Assembly (NCBI GenBank): GCA_039621445.1
Contig: CP154955.1
Span: forward strand, 24,390,064-24,454,063
Origin: Euglena gracilis
Taxonomy: Eukaryota > Euglenida > Euglenophyceae > Euglenales
DNA length: 64,000 nucleotides
Reading direction: 5' to 3'
Shown here: piece after piece, positions 11,231-20,930 of the stretch
Layout: each line of letters opens with the position of its first letter
Position numbering within the stretch: the first letter of the stretch is position 1
Position numbers and translations under genes: made by a program
Notes under the pieces: model-generated
Database searches by the model: none
Told to the model about the DNA's origin: nothing
What the model saw: only the letters and a program-made list of their open reading frames with translations

Positions 11231-12231
11231 GGGGGAGGAACACCCCACCGAAACTCCCTACACCCTCCTCATATCGAAGTCTGGTCCCGCCTCCCCCCCT
11301 TGGGGTGGGTTCAGGAGACCCAAGGTTTCCGGTAGTAGCCGACTCCCACCCTGGGAAGTTGTCTTGGGGGAAATATCCCCGTTGGCTCCCAGCGTCTGTT
11401 GATACCCTACATTAATCTGTGTCCCGCCCGAGTTACACCTGCTTTACAGGGGCAGGTCCAAAAAAGGGACCGTAAAAAGGGTCTATCTCGCAAGAGAGTG
11501 TGTATCTTGGGAATAATACCCATGGTTGCCGAGTTATCCAAAGGGCCCAATGGAAGAATTCAATCAGAAGCCCGTGCAACGCCCTATCAAGCGGTACCTG
11601 GCTTTCCCGGTAACTCCACCGCTGGCCAAAATTACGCCCCAGCATACTTTTTGATTCTTTTTTTGGCCGTTTTTGGACTGTTTTTTTGTTCGTTTGTTTT
11701 GGCCAAAGCGGGCGAAAAAAACACACACACATCTCGAAAATGAAACAATATTAAAGCAAATGTTCACAACATCAAATGAAGCGCTTTGAACCGTTAAAAC
11801 GCTCTATCAAACAGTATTTTGATTTCCCTGCAACCCTGCCTAGCCTGAGATATGGCTGACTTATGCCCCAAATCAGCACTGCAGGCTTCCGACTCTGCCA
11901 TTCTCGACCATTTTTTGGGTCAAAAAATAAATGCCCCCAGATGGTGGGGAATAAAAAAAATATCTGCCAACCAAAAATAAAGCCCTAGGAACGCCGAATA
12001 TGCCCACATATTCACTTTTTCTCAAATCCTTGCCTGGCCGGCAGATTTTGGACCGTTTTTGGGCCCAATCGCAAACTGCCAACCATCTCAAAATGAAGCA
12101 AAATCAAGGAAACTGTCCAGAGATCTAAATTGAAGCCCTTAAAACGCCCTATCTGACGCTATTTTTATTTCCCCGCAAATCTCCACCTGGGGCGAGATAT
12201 GGCAATTATACGCCTTAAAGCAGTGCAGGCT

Positions 12232-12365
12232 AGATCCGGCAGGTCTGGGCCGCAGCCAGGCCAGGCTGCGCCACGCCGCACTGGACCAGGCCAGGCCGGG
12301 CCATGCCCAGCCACTGGACCGGGTTGGGCTGGGCTGGAGCGGGCCAGGCCAGGCCGGGCCACCAG
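12232..12365 (+). repeat. GGCCAGGCC-type GC repeat
   Basis: Degenerate tandem GGCCAGGCC/GGGCTGG units. A short relative occurs at 31,297-31,352. Confidence 0.7.
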
Positions 12366-14129
12366 ACACGTTGCTTTGATAAATGAAAAAAAAAAGAGGT
12401 CAGCACTCATCAAAGCCTGGTTTACACTAACACACGTGCAGATGTGCCCAAAAATATATTGTCATGAAGCGGAGTGGGTAGGGGTGTGCCTGTGAACATT
12501 AACAAAACCGGGTTTAACAAACGGAAGGAAAAGCAAACTACACTCCTCTGTGCGAAGAAAACATAATAATATGCAGGTGTGATTCTTTTCCAGATGACAT
12601 GAACTGACAAAACAAATGAACCAACACAGGCAACTCAAAAAGCATGGAGGAGAAAGAGCAACTTTTCGTGACGCATTCATACAAGCCAGCATAGGATGAT
12701 CAACAAACAAACGAACAACATACAGCCAGCTTGGCTTGAGGGGTTAGAAATGGAGAGGCAAGACTCTTTCTTTATGAACTGTTGCCCTCCACCTGGATGG
12801 CTTTTGAAAATTCTGAAGCCAGCTGAAAGCTGTGGCTGGTTATCCTGTATGATGACAAGAACACATATCCCAGTTTTTCTTGATTGTTGGTCTCATTCAG
12901 GGTCTGGTCTTTCAATACGAGGGTGTCCCAATTTGGAGCAGGGTTTGATGTGAAGGCAGATGAGGGTGGATTGGCCACCCCCCACCCCTCGGTCCAGAAA
13001 GGGTGGGAAGGACAACCGGGTGGCTCATTTTTGGCCAAAAGAAATTCCCAAAAATCAGCCAAAAACGCCATTTTAGGCTCCTTTTTTGAGCAAATTTGTC
13101 AAAAATGCTTTCATTTTTGACAAATTTGAGCACCGAAAGAAAATTTGACTTTTTGTGGGGGTCCAACGTACCCCCTCTTGTGTGTTGGGTGTTGGTCCGG
13201 ACCACACTGTTGCTTACTGACCCCTGGGGGAGGGTGGAGGGGGATCACTTTCCACTTTCAAAAACCCAATCAGTCACTGTTTGAAAACCAGTCACCCGCT
13301 CCCCCCCCCCCGCTACTCTGGCCACCTGGCCACCTGGCCAAAAATGGCCAAAAATCAAAAGATTTTGACCAAAAATCAGAGGATTATGGTCAAAAATCCA
13401 AAGAAAACTGTTGGCCACTCGGCCTTTGGCACCAAATGGCTGTGTGTCTGGAACCAAAAAAACAATCAGTCGCTCTGAAAAAATAAGCAATGGCAATTTA
13501 AGCAATGGCATGTGGGGGAGTGATCCGGACCCCCCCCCCCGGTACCCACCTGCTTTCCCGTACACCCTCCTTATATCGAACCCTCCTTTGGAGCCTGTTT
13601 TAAAAACTTTGATTAGAAGGTCTGTGACAGGGATGGAGCTCAGAGACGTACCAAAAGAATCAGCGCTTTGTGCCCCTGTGAGGGACTCCTGCTGAATAAC
13701 ATACAGGGAAAAGGGGTCATATAAACAACACGCAGCCAGGGAGACCTGCAAACGTACCCCCCCCCCCGGGCACTTGGCCTGGGCCATGATTGAAGGTTAG
13801 GGCCGGGGGGCAACCTTAAGGGGGCTAAGTTAAGAATTTTGGTGCCAAAGGTCAACTTTAGGGGGTCAAGTTTGCATGTAAGCAGGAAGGGGGCAAAGCA
13901 CTCAGGGGGGGGGGGGGTAATGCAACGATCGTTGATTGTTTGTTGTTAAGGGGAGAGCCTTTCTAACCTGCAGGGGGATTCACCAAACTTAGGTGGCGAA
14001 AATTGCCCATGAAAAAAATTGACTGGGCGCATTGGAAATCGACCCGAAAATAGCAATAAAAACCCCAAAAAAATTTTGGGTGCCAGAGTTGACTTGAAAT
14101 TTTTGGAGATTTTTTAATGGTGTAGGAGG

Positions 14130-15336
14130 GGAAGCGGAAATCCGCTTCCTTTTTGGGGGAGCGAAAAAACGCTTCCCACTGAACTTTTTGAAATAGTTAA
14201 AAATGTACATATTTTTTTGAATTTTGACATCGGCGGAAGCGGATTACCGCTTCCTGTGAAAAAATTTTTTATAGGGAAGCGGTTCTCCGCTTCCTCCACT
14301 TCATATCACAACAGTTGGCACCTTTAAGACTGGCATGAACCTCATCAACATAAGACATCATCCAACGTCTTTACTACATTAAAACAATTGTCACCAAAAG
14401 AAGTCCTATAACAGCAATCATCTGCTGGAAAGCACAAGGCAGGGGAAGCGTGTTTCCGCTTCCTATGGGTGGGCCAGATAAAGTAGTTGCATGTGGGGAG
14501 CAGGTTCGGCAATGGCCGTTCTCGCCCTATATCACTGGGGGACTTATATTGGTGACGACTTCAGTGCCCATCTACTGTTGTCTAACCCCTGTGTGAGTTA
14601 TGGCTTCACGAGAGGTCTCTGGCGGCTGAATGGTGACTGCCTGAACTGTGCTTGAAATGTGCCTGGACTCAGGCTGATTGTTGTGTGCCATCTCGGATGG
14701 TTCTGAGAGCGGATGGGTGGTGTGTTTACATGGCTTAAAAGCAGCGTGTTTAGAACTGATTGGGAAACAGAGGCAAAAACGCCTCAATAGAGGGATTTTG
14801 GTGATGACTTTGAGTGGGCTGTTTTGCTGTGAGTTGCTGGACGCCGTGTTTTGAGGCTCCTTTGAGGGGAAAGTTGCCAGGTATGGATTAGTTTGCATGA
14901 GGCTGACACTGTGTCTACAGCAACAACGTGTTTCCACCAGGCTGAAGGCCAACGGAGTTGTCTTATTCAAGAAGGGAGGTGGCATAGAGCTGGACAATGG
15001 GTCAGGCACAATTGAGGGGGCTGAGGATCACTGAAGATTGGAACCAATCTCCTTAAACCCTGTGAAACCGTTTTCCAGGTACATTCAGTGCTTAAACACA
15101 GCGTCCTGGAATAGGTTCTGTCATTGGGATGTGAAGGTGTCCCCAAATACCTGGTGGGTGGGGGGGGGGGGGGAGTGATGTGCCAGAATCAAATTGTTGA
15201 ATGCACCTGGAATTATGGCGGCGGTGGAATCTGATAAACACTTCACACAAAAGTTGGAATGAAGCGGAAACCAGCTTCGTCAGGGAGGAAGCGGAATCCC
15301 GCTTCCTCCCTATGCGGGAAGCGGTTTTGCGCTTTC
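14130..15336. repeat. Cluster of palindromes GGAAGCGG-N4-CCGCTTCC
   Basis: 20-bp palindromes with 8-bp arms and a variable 4-bp centre occur at 14,130-14,149, 14,235-14,254, 14,275-14,294, 14,444-14,463, 15,287-15,306 and 15,317-15,336. Weaker forms are at 14,156-14,177 and 15,261-15,278. The centres differ (AAAT, ATTA, TTCT, AATC) while the arms hold, the pattern expected of a conserved site or stem. Confidence 0.85.
14572..15009 (-). CDS. Unrecognised ORF, Ser/Thr/Pro-rich
   Basis: A 145-codon open frame, MPDPLSSSMPPPFLNKTTPL at the start and Ser/Thr/Gln/His-rich later, with no domain seen. It lies among the GGAAGCGG palindromes. The composition looks disordered; it may be an exon, a decayed transposon gene or chance. 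Confidence 0.25.
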   Translation of the reverse strand: MPDPLSSSMPPPFLNKTTPLAFSLVETRCCCRHSVSLMQTNPYLATFPSKEPQNTASSNSQQNSPLKVITKIPLLRRFCLCFPISSKHAAFKPCKHTTHPLSEPSEMAHNNQPESRHISSTVQAVTIQPPETSREAITHTGVRQQ

Positions 15337-15850
15337 TCTTTGGAAAGTGGTCCCCTCCTACCCACAGGTGGTAGAGACAGTAGAAACGGGACGTGCAGAG
15401 ACTGATGAGGCTGCCTGTGTGCCACCGTGAGCCTTCTGGGAGTACGGTGAGTGTGCAGTTCGCCAAGTTATATGGTGTGGAGAGCCGTCGGTAGGCCTTG
15501 GAGGACAAAGACAGCCCCTCCAGAGCCCCTCTCCTGATGAGTAACAGGCGGAGGTGGGCCATAAACATGGCCTAGGAGGAACAAATGGACGAAACCTCAC
15601 GGATAAGACCCACCTGCCTGCGCTTTGGCCGGGGAAGAAAGAACTTGAGGGGGTTTGAGACACAATTCCACACAGCTGGAAATTTTTGGAGGGATTTGCA
15701 TTGTATCTCAAGTTGAAAGGGGGCCTGTTTAAGGGATAAATGGCCCAGGTTGAGGCAACCATCCAGTGTGCTTGCCAAGTGCAGACACACCTCCAAGATT
15801 GTTATGATAGGTTTGGATAAATATCCTGCATGTTCCAAAAATATCCTCAA
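15092..15850 (-). pseudogene. Unrecognised ORF broken by one in-frame TAG
   Basis: Two open frames (15,572-15,850 and 15,092-15,568) lie in the same reading frame, separated by a single TAG at 15,572-15,574. Together they make about 250 codons. Representative parts are EVCLHLASTLDGCLNLGHL and LSSKAYRRLSTPYNLANC. Two GGAAGCGG palindromes are inside the downstream half and would be translated as basic residues. No family recognised; it may be a dead gene, an exon border or chance. Confidence 0.25.
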
Positions 15851-16505
15851 AAAAAATGAAAAATAAAACGGAGGAAAACAGGAGATAAAACGAGACTGTC
15901 CATTTTGTCCATTTGGATGAGTTCTGCGCTATTTCACTTTCCCCTCTTTTTGATTAAATTGGCTCGATTGATTGTCCCCCATCACTTAACAACCGATTAA
16001 CTGATTAATACGCTGGCTCTTAGACAAGACGGTGCTTACACTGGGGACTGCTCGCCCGGAGGCAAACTTCCCAGTGACACTTGAACTGTACCATGATAAA
16101 TGTCATTCACCTTTAAAAAAAAGGCTTATATTTGTGGGAGGTCACTGGGTCAGGTGTATTTCATGTCCCAGGGGTTTGGGCCCACCCACCAACCTATCCC
16201 TGGGTTCAGGTTTAATAGGTCCAAAAAAATGTTGCTGCTTTGCAACAAAAACAATGAAAACTCCTGAGGGTGTCCAACTGGGACCCGGTGGTAATGCAAA
16301 ATACCTTATCAGCAGGATTACCATGTCCTTGCGCCCGATGAATCATTGGTGGGGTGGTGGGGGCATGGCAAATGGGGAAGCACTGCAGACCCCTCCCTGG
16401 AAGGGGCCTGCAGCGCACATGACAACGTCATGACGCGTTGGGCCGCGGTGCTCAGTCAGGCAACACCATTGGCGTGCGGCCGGTGGGGGACAGGTGGGTC
16501 AGTAC
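15851..16505. other. No recognisable gene
   Basis: Unique-looking sequence. A GC-rich patch starts near 16,400 and leads into the exon candidate at 16,506-16,590. Confidence 0.4.
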
Positions 16506-16590
16506 CGGCTGTTCCGCTTCAGGAGGGAGATGGGCCCACCGGCGTGGTTGCCTTGCTCCTTTCGTTTGCTGACCTCTGTCAGGGACACCG
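16506..16590 (-). CDS. Weak exon candidate
   Basis: GC-rich, bounded by acceptor GGGAAGGCAG and donor AGCCG|GTACTG. One frame reads VSLTEVSKRKEQGNHAGGP followed by ISLLKRNS. Phases do not clearly join the 17.2-kb exon, so assignment to the same gene is doubtful. Confidence 0.25.
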
Positions 16591-17118
16591 CTGCCTTCCC
16601 AGAGAGTGGAAGCGGTGAAGTGAAGTAGTTTATGCATTCAAGACGATGGGCGGGAGAAAAGACGGGAAGTTTGGTCAGCATCGCATATTTGAGCCTGAGA
16701 AAAATTGGAAACTGAGGCGATACACAACAAATACTTCAACAAACTCATTTCAATACTATTATCTGTTCCAATTTGTTGATCTGACTCGGTGGGAAGTGTG
16801 TCCTGTCCATGCCTTTTTCGTCAAATGAATTCAACAATCGCAGCAATGGACCTTGTTGGTCTGCCAGTCGATGAGGCCCAAACTGCCCCCAAAACCCCCC
16901 CCCAATAGAAGCAAGGGTGGCTTATAGCAGACCGCCGCCTCCGGCAGCAGTCCGCTAGTCCGGAAGTCGGCCTCTATTTGGACCCTACCTGCGCGATTTT
17001 TGTTGATTTCCTTTAGAAATCCCATCAAAATGGGGGGTGTGCTTGTAGCGGGGGGTGCGCTTTTATTTGGACCCTGTGCTTGTAGCGGCCCGGCGCTTCT
17101 AGGGGGGTAGGGTTACAC

Positions 17119-17275
17119 TTGAAACTGCGGTAGGAAAGGGCGAAGCCGACGGTGGCCCGGAAGGTGTACATCTCCGTCAGCACCTCCTGCATCATTTGGT
17201 TGAAGGGGCCCAGGCGCATCGTGCCCGCCCCCTTTGACAGCAGCTCCCACTTCTTGTTGAAGCCGCAGGCAGGCC
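17119..17275 (-). CDS. Exon candidate, unrecognised protein
   Basis: GC-rich, with acceptor GGCGAG or the nearby CCCAG and donor TTCAA|GTGTAAC. It reads FNKKWELLSKGAGTMRLGPF, then NQMMQEVLTEMYTFRATVGF and ALSYRSFK. Amphipathic composition strongly suggests real coding. With the GAG acceptor its incoming phase fits the exon at 18,471-18,577. It could be a downstream exon of the calpain gene or part of another minus-strand gene. Confidence 0.45.
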
Positions 17276-18470
17276 CTCGCCAGACGGGCAACTGGGACAA
17301 CTTGGACACCCCCCCCCCCATCCAAGACCCAGCAATGTCCCTGGAATGTGCATTGACACAGGGGTGCTTCGTCGACAGACATTCCAAAGCACTGCACTTC
17401 AAACAAAAAATGTCAGGTAGTTCAGGGGGGGTTACAGCAACAGCACCAGAAATGGCCCCCGCCCACAAGATATTTGGCCCTCCCCCCCCCCCAACACTTT
17501 TGGCCATGGGCCAAAAAAAATTTGCCCCCAACCCCAAAAATTTTTGCCCCTGGCACAAAAAAACTTGGCCCCCCGCAGCGCAGCCCAAATTTTTTATTTC
17601 ATTTCTGACCTGAATTTTTAATACGAGGCCAAAAATTTGGGGTTGGAGGGTCAAAATTTTGGGGTCAGGGGCCACAATATTGGGGCTGAGGGCCAAATAT
17701 AATGAAGGACAAGGGCCAAATTTTTGGGGTTAAGGGCCAAAATTGCTTAGGAGTAGCTGTAATTGTGGAGGAAGGGTTGGTCGGACCCTACCGCCCGTAC
17801 AAATAAATCTCCGGCACTGGGGGTTCGGTCACTCTGGTCGGCCAGAAATGACCCAAAATCAGATTTAGGCCAAAAACCCCCCAAAAATGTTCCGGCAACT
17901 TGGCGCCGAGTGGCCACCTCCTGGCTGACCACCTAAGGAGGGGAGTGTCCGGAGCCGAAAACCAGTCAGTCTCTCCAAAAAAAACCAGGCTTCCCCCGTG
18001 GGGGGGGGAGGTTGGACACACCCTTAGCAATGGTATGAGTCGGACCACCCCACAAAACCAACGCTCGCTTAATGCCCTGGAGGAGGGGTGTCAACATCAC
18101 GCCAGGCCTTGGAACAGGGGGGAACATGGCGGGAGAGGAAGCGAAGGCCCGGCCTTTTTCGACCACGGGGCACTCCGACAGCACGTACTGCATCCAGGCT
18201 TCTTTTTACCGGCCCCAGGGGAGGGGGGGGGTGCCTTGTGCTATGGAGCCCATAGCAGGCACCCCCCCCCCCCGGGGTTGGCTTTGGATTCCAGTTCTTG
18301 CTGACCAATTTTCCTTGAAAATGGCCATTTTCAGGGTTCCAGGCGCCTTCAGTGCCGGGGGGGGGGGGGGGCTGTAGCACTACCCACCACAAAACCGACC
18401 CCCAGAGCCCCAGAGGGGGGGTTGACCATTGGCACCCCCTTCCCAGGGAGGAAAAGCCTTAAAAGGAAAC
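17276..18470. other. Intron-like stretch with C runs
   Basis: Includes 17,430-17,740, a series of short CCAAAATTTTTGGGG-like strings (AAAATTTGGGGTT, CAAATTTTTGGGG). G/C blocks follow near 18,000, 18,260 and 18,360. No exon supported. Confidence 0.4.
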
Positions 18471-18577
18471 CTGTCTGCATCGCCTCCCGTGCCTGAACGG
18501 CGTTCAGGTACTCACAGTTGAATCGGTCGCACTGGTTGAACGCCTTCGTCAGCAGCGCATTGTACTCCTCCTGGGGC
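18471..18577 (-). CDS. Exon candidate, unrecognised protein
   Basis: Acceptor GGCAGGCAG, donor ACAG|GTTTCC (an inner CAACT|GTGAGT is an alternative in the same phase). It reads PQEEYNALLTKAFNQCDRF and NCEYLNAVQAREAMQT. Clearly helical and charged, and vaguely EF-hand-like but without the loop acidic residues. It could follow the calpain exons, whose C-termini vary between families. Confidence 0.45.
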
Positions 18578-18668
18578 CTGCCTGCCCTTCACTCTTCCCT
18601 GCTCAGCGCACCGGTCGCGGTGCTTCCAGGGTTTACCACCGGTTCGTGCTAGGAAGCCTGAAATCCGG

Positions 18669-18724
18669 TTCGTGATTGTTCGTGATTGTTCGTGATTGTT
18701 CGTGATTGTTCGTGATTGTTCGTG
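18669..18724 (+). repeat. 10-bp tandem array CGTGATTGTT
   Basis: Five to six copies near the left end of the element at 18,628-20,073. The matching array near the right end is at 19,961-20,050. Such subterminal repeats are typical transposase-binding sites. Confidence 0.85.
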
Positions 18725-19183
18725 CTTCCAAAAAACCACCCGGTTTTCCGTTTTGCTTGGCGAAATAGGTGATTCCTCTTGCAATTTGGCTTCTTGTGCC
18801 TTTTTTAATCTAAATATTCAGGTCAATGGGGAAAACAAAAGAGGGTTGAAACCGAGTTTGGGCCGATTTCGAGACATTAACAGTCTTAAATCTTCGCCCA
18901 AACACGGTTTCAACCAAGAACAGTGTTTTGGGCCAAGGTTTTGGGGGGGCCAGGGGCGACCGCCCCTGGGCTCCCTCTAACACTTGGCCCAAACACAGTT
19001 CTTGACATAGAAAGATGCACTGCAAAGCAACGAAAAATCAGTGCCAACGCTTGGCGAGAGTGAAACGTTGCTCTACATCGCCATTGCAAAACGAGGTCAC
19101 TGCGGCTTGTCGCAAATTCTTCCCCACACTTCAACTCATTTCAGTTCTCACAAAATCGACAGACGCGTCATATGTTGTGGCTT

Positions 19184-19621
19184 GGAGGTTCGGCACGTCT
19201 GACGAGGACCCTCGGCCACCAGGGGGGGGGGGGGCCATTTTGCCGTGCCGAGGGGGTCAGGCCCCCCGGGGGGGGGGGGTTCACAGCCGGAATTTCCCAA
19301 AGGAAAATTCATTGGTATGGTTCGGCATGCTGTGCCGAGGGGGTCAGCTACCACCCCCCCTCCCCTTATTTGAGCACACCCACAGGCTTAAGGACCCCTC
19401 AAATGCTCAAATAAAGGGGGTCAATTAAGGGGGGGGGGGGGTGAAAATATTCCTTTGAGAAAGGACAAAAAAAATTTTCGGCGCCTTCGGCGTTTTGAAA
19501 AAAAAAAATTGAAAAAAGGGGGGTCAAATAAGGGGAGGGGGTGGTAACCAGGGGGGGGGGTCCCATTTTGCCGTGCTGAGGGGGTCCGACCACCAGGGGG
19601 GGGGGTGGCTGCCGAACCTCC
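19184..19621. mobile_element. GGAGGTTCGGCA element, copy 1, 3-bp target duplication
   Basis: Begins GGAGGTTCGGCA and ends with the inverse (GCCGAACCTCC). CTT is present on both sides (19,181-19,183 and 19,622-19,624). Inside are G runs, GCCGTGCCGAGGGGGTC motifs and an AAATTTTCGGCGCCTTCGG core. A second copy with its own 3-bp duplication is at 37,410-37,656 and a damaged one at 50,395-50,500. Confidence 0.8.
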
Positions 19622-20340
19622 CTTGATTCTCTTGGCAACCACCATGAGCTAAAATTTGGGTTTCCCCATCTTTTGACGATCGTTGGCATCAACGAGACCA
19701 GTGAGGCTGAACGACCATTCCACAGTGCGTGAGGCAAACATTGCACCACATTTCCGAAACTCTCATTTCCATCACTCCACCAAACTGAAAAAGGTGACAA
19801 AAGCAGGGAAATCAAAGCAAGATAGGTATGACACCTGGGCAGCATGCTTTGAGGAGTCATTTTGCCACCTCTCTTCCATGATCTTTTCTCTTTGGTTGAT
19901 TGAACAACACCATCATTCTCAGAAGAAGACATTTCTGCAAGGGCGACAAAAAAAATCCGGTTCGTGATTGTTCGTGATTGTTCGTGATTGTTCGTGATTT
20001 TGCCAAAGTCCCAAGTTCGTGCTGGTTCGTGATTGTTCGTGATTGTTCGTGGCACGAACCAGTGAAAAACCCTGGTGCTTCCCACTGCCGGAGAAAAAGC
20101 TTCGCAGTGAACCCCATTTTCTGCGTAGTAATTGTCGACTGTGGGCACTCAAATATGCCAGAAGGTGCAGCCCAAGGGTACAGACCAATGGCAAGGGCAC
20201 CACAAGGCTCTTGGACTATGGAAGAGTCTGGAAAAACGGGCAGGAGGGCACATTTTTTAGTAATTACCCACAAACCCCCCGCAACCATTTTCTGCAGGCT
20301 GCCTTCCATGCCAACAGCCATGACCAACCTCTTTAAAGAC

Positions 20341-20720
20341 CGCGGGGGGGGGGGGTTGCTGGGCCAGGGCTAAAAAAATTGGGCTAGCTAGAAATTCGGG
20401 CTGACCAGACCGCGCCCCCCTTAGTGGGGGGGGGGGGAGGTGGCTGGACCAGAGCTGGGCCGGGCTGGGGCAAAAAAACCCAAAAAATAACCTGCAAAAC
20501 ACACTTTTCAAAAAAAAATGCGGATCTGACTCCCCCAAAAACACCATTCTCGGCCATTTTTGAACATCGTTTTCGAAAATTTGCGGCACCATACGCGGAA
20601 ATTTTTGGGCTGAACCTGGCAAAAAAGGGCTGGCTAGCAGGATTAGCAGTACAGGGGTACTGCTGTGGCTGGGCTGGGCCAACATTAGGGCTGGCTGCAT
20701 CAGCCCCCTCCGGGGGGGTC
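20341..20720. repeat. Dispersed G/C-ended repeat
   Basis: G run, TGGGCCAGGGCTAAAAAAAT, a CGCGCCCCCC/GGGG hairpin, an AT-rich centre and a right-hand CCCCCTCCGGGGGGG. Same family as 7,918-8,300. Confidence 0.6.
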
Positions 20721-20789
20721 TGCAAAACCTTAAAGAGATGTATGGTCCATGACCCACCTCTGGCCTGAATGACGGGCAGGGGGGGACCC

Positions 20790-20930
20790 GCAGCCCAGGC
20801 ACTGGAGCGCCAATGCCGGGGTCTTGCCGCCCGTGATCTTCACCACCTCCCGGCTCTCATGGGCCTCCTCCGTCCCCCGGTGGCCGGCCCCCTCCTGGGG
20901 ATCCTGCGTGGGGACTCCGCACACCGGCAC
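20790..20930 (-). CDS. Calpain gene, possible C-terminal exon
   Basis: Acceptor CTGCTCGCAG. It reads VPVCGVPTQDPQEGAGHRG, then ESREVVKITGGKTPALALQC. GC-rich and in a phase that fits the previous exon if that one uses a GC donor (CAG|GCGAAG). The 3-prime border is not certain. The sequence looks like a linker or the edge of a beta domain. Confidence 0.4.

Larger units (their letters stand above)
10107..14129. other. No recognisable gene; repeats
   Basis: Contains the dispersed repeats at 10,925-11,230 and 12,232-12,365, plus G/C-run blocks near 13,300, 13,530, 13,755 and 13,905. Around 13,030-13,150 there are short AAAATGGC-type strings. I see no convincing exon on either strand. Confidence 0.45.
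18628..20073. mobile_element. hAT-like non-autonomous element with AGGGTTT ends
   Basis: Ends are AGGGTTTACCACCGGTTCGT on the left and, inverted, AGGGTTTTTCACTGGTTCGT on the right. GGTGCTTCC is duplicated at 18,619-18,627 and 20,074-20,082, an 8-9 bp target duplication fitting hAT transposition. Just inside both ends lie 10-bp CGTGATTGTT tandem arrays. A second element (19,184-19,621) is nested within. No transposase is visible. Confidence 0.8.
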
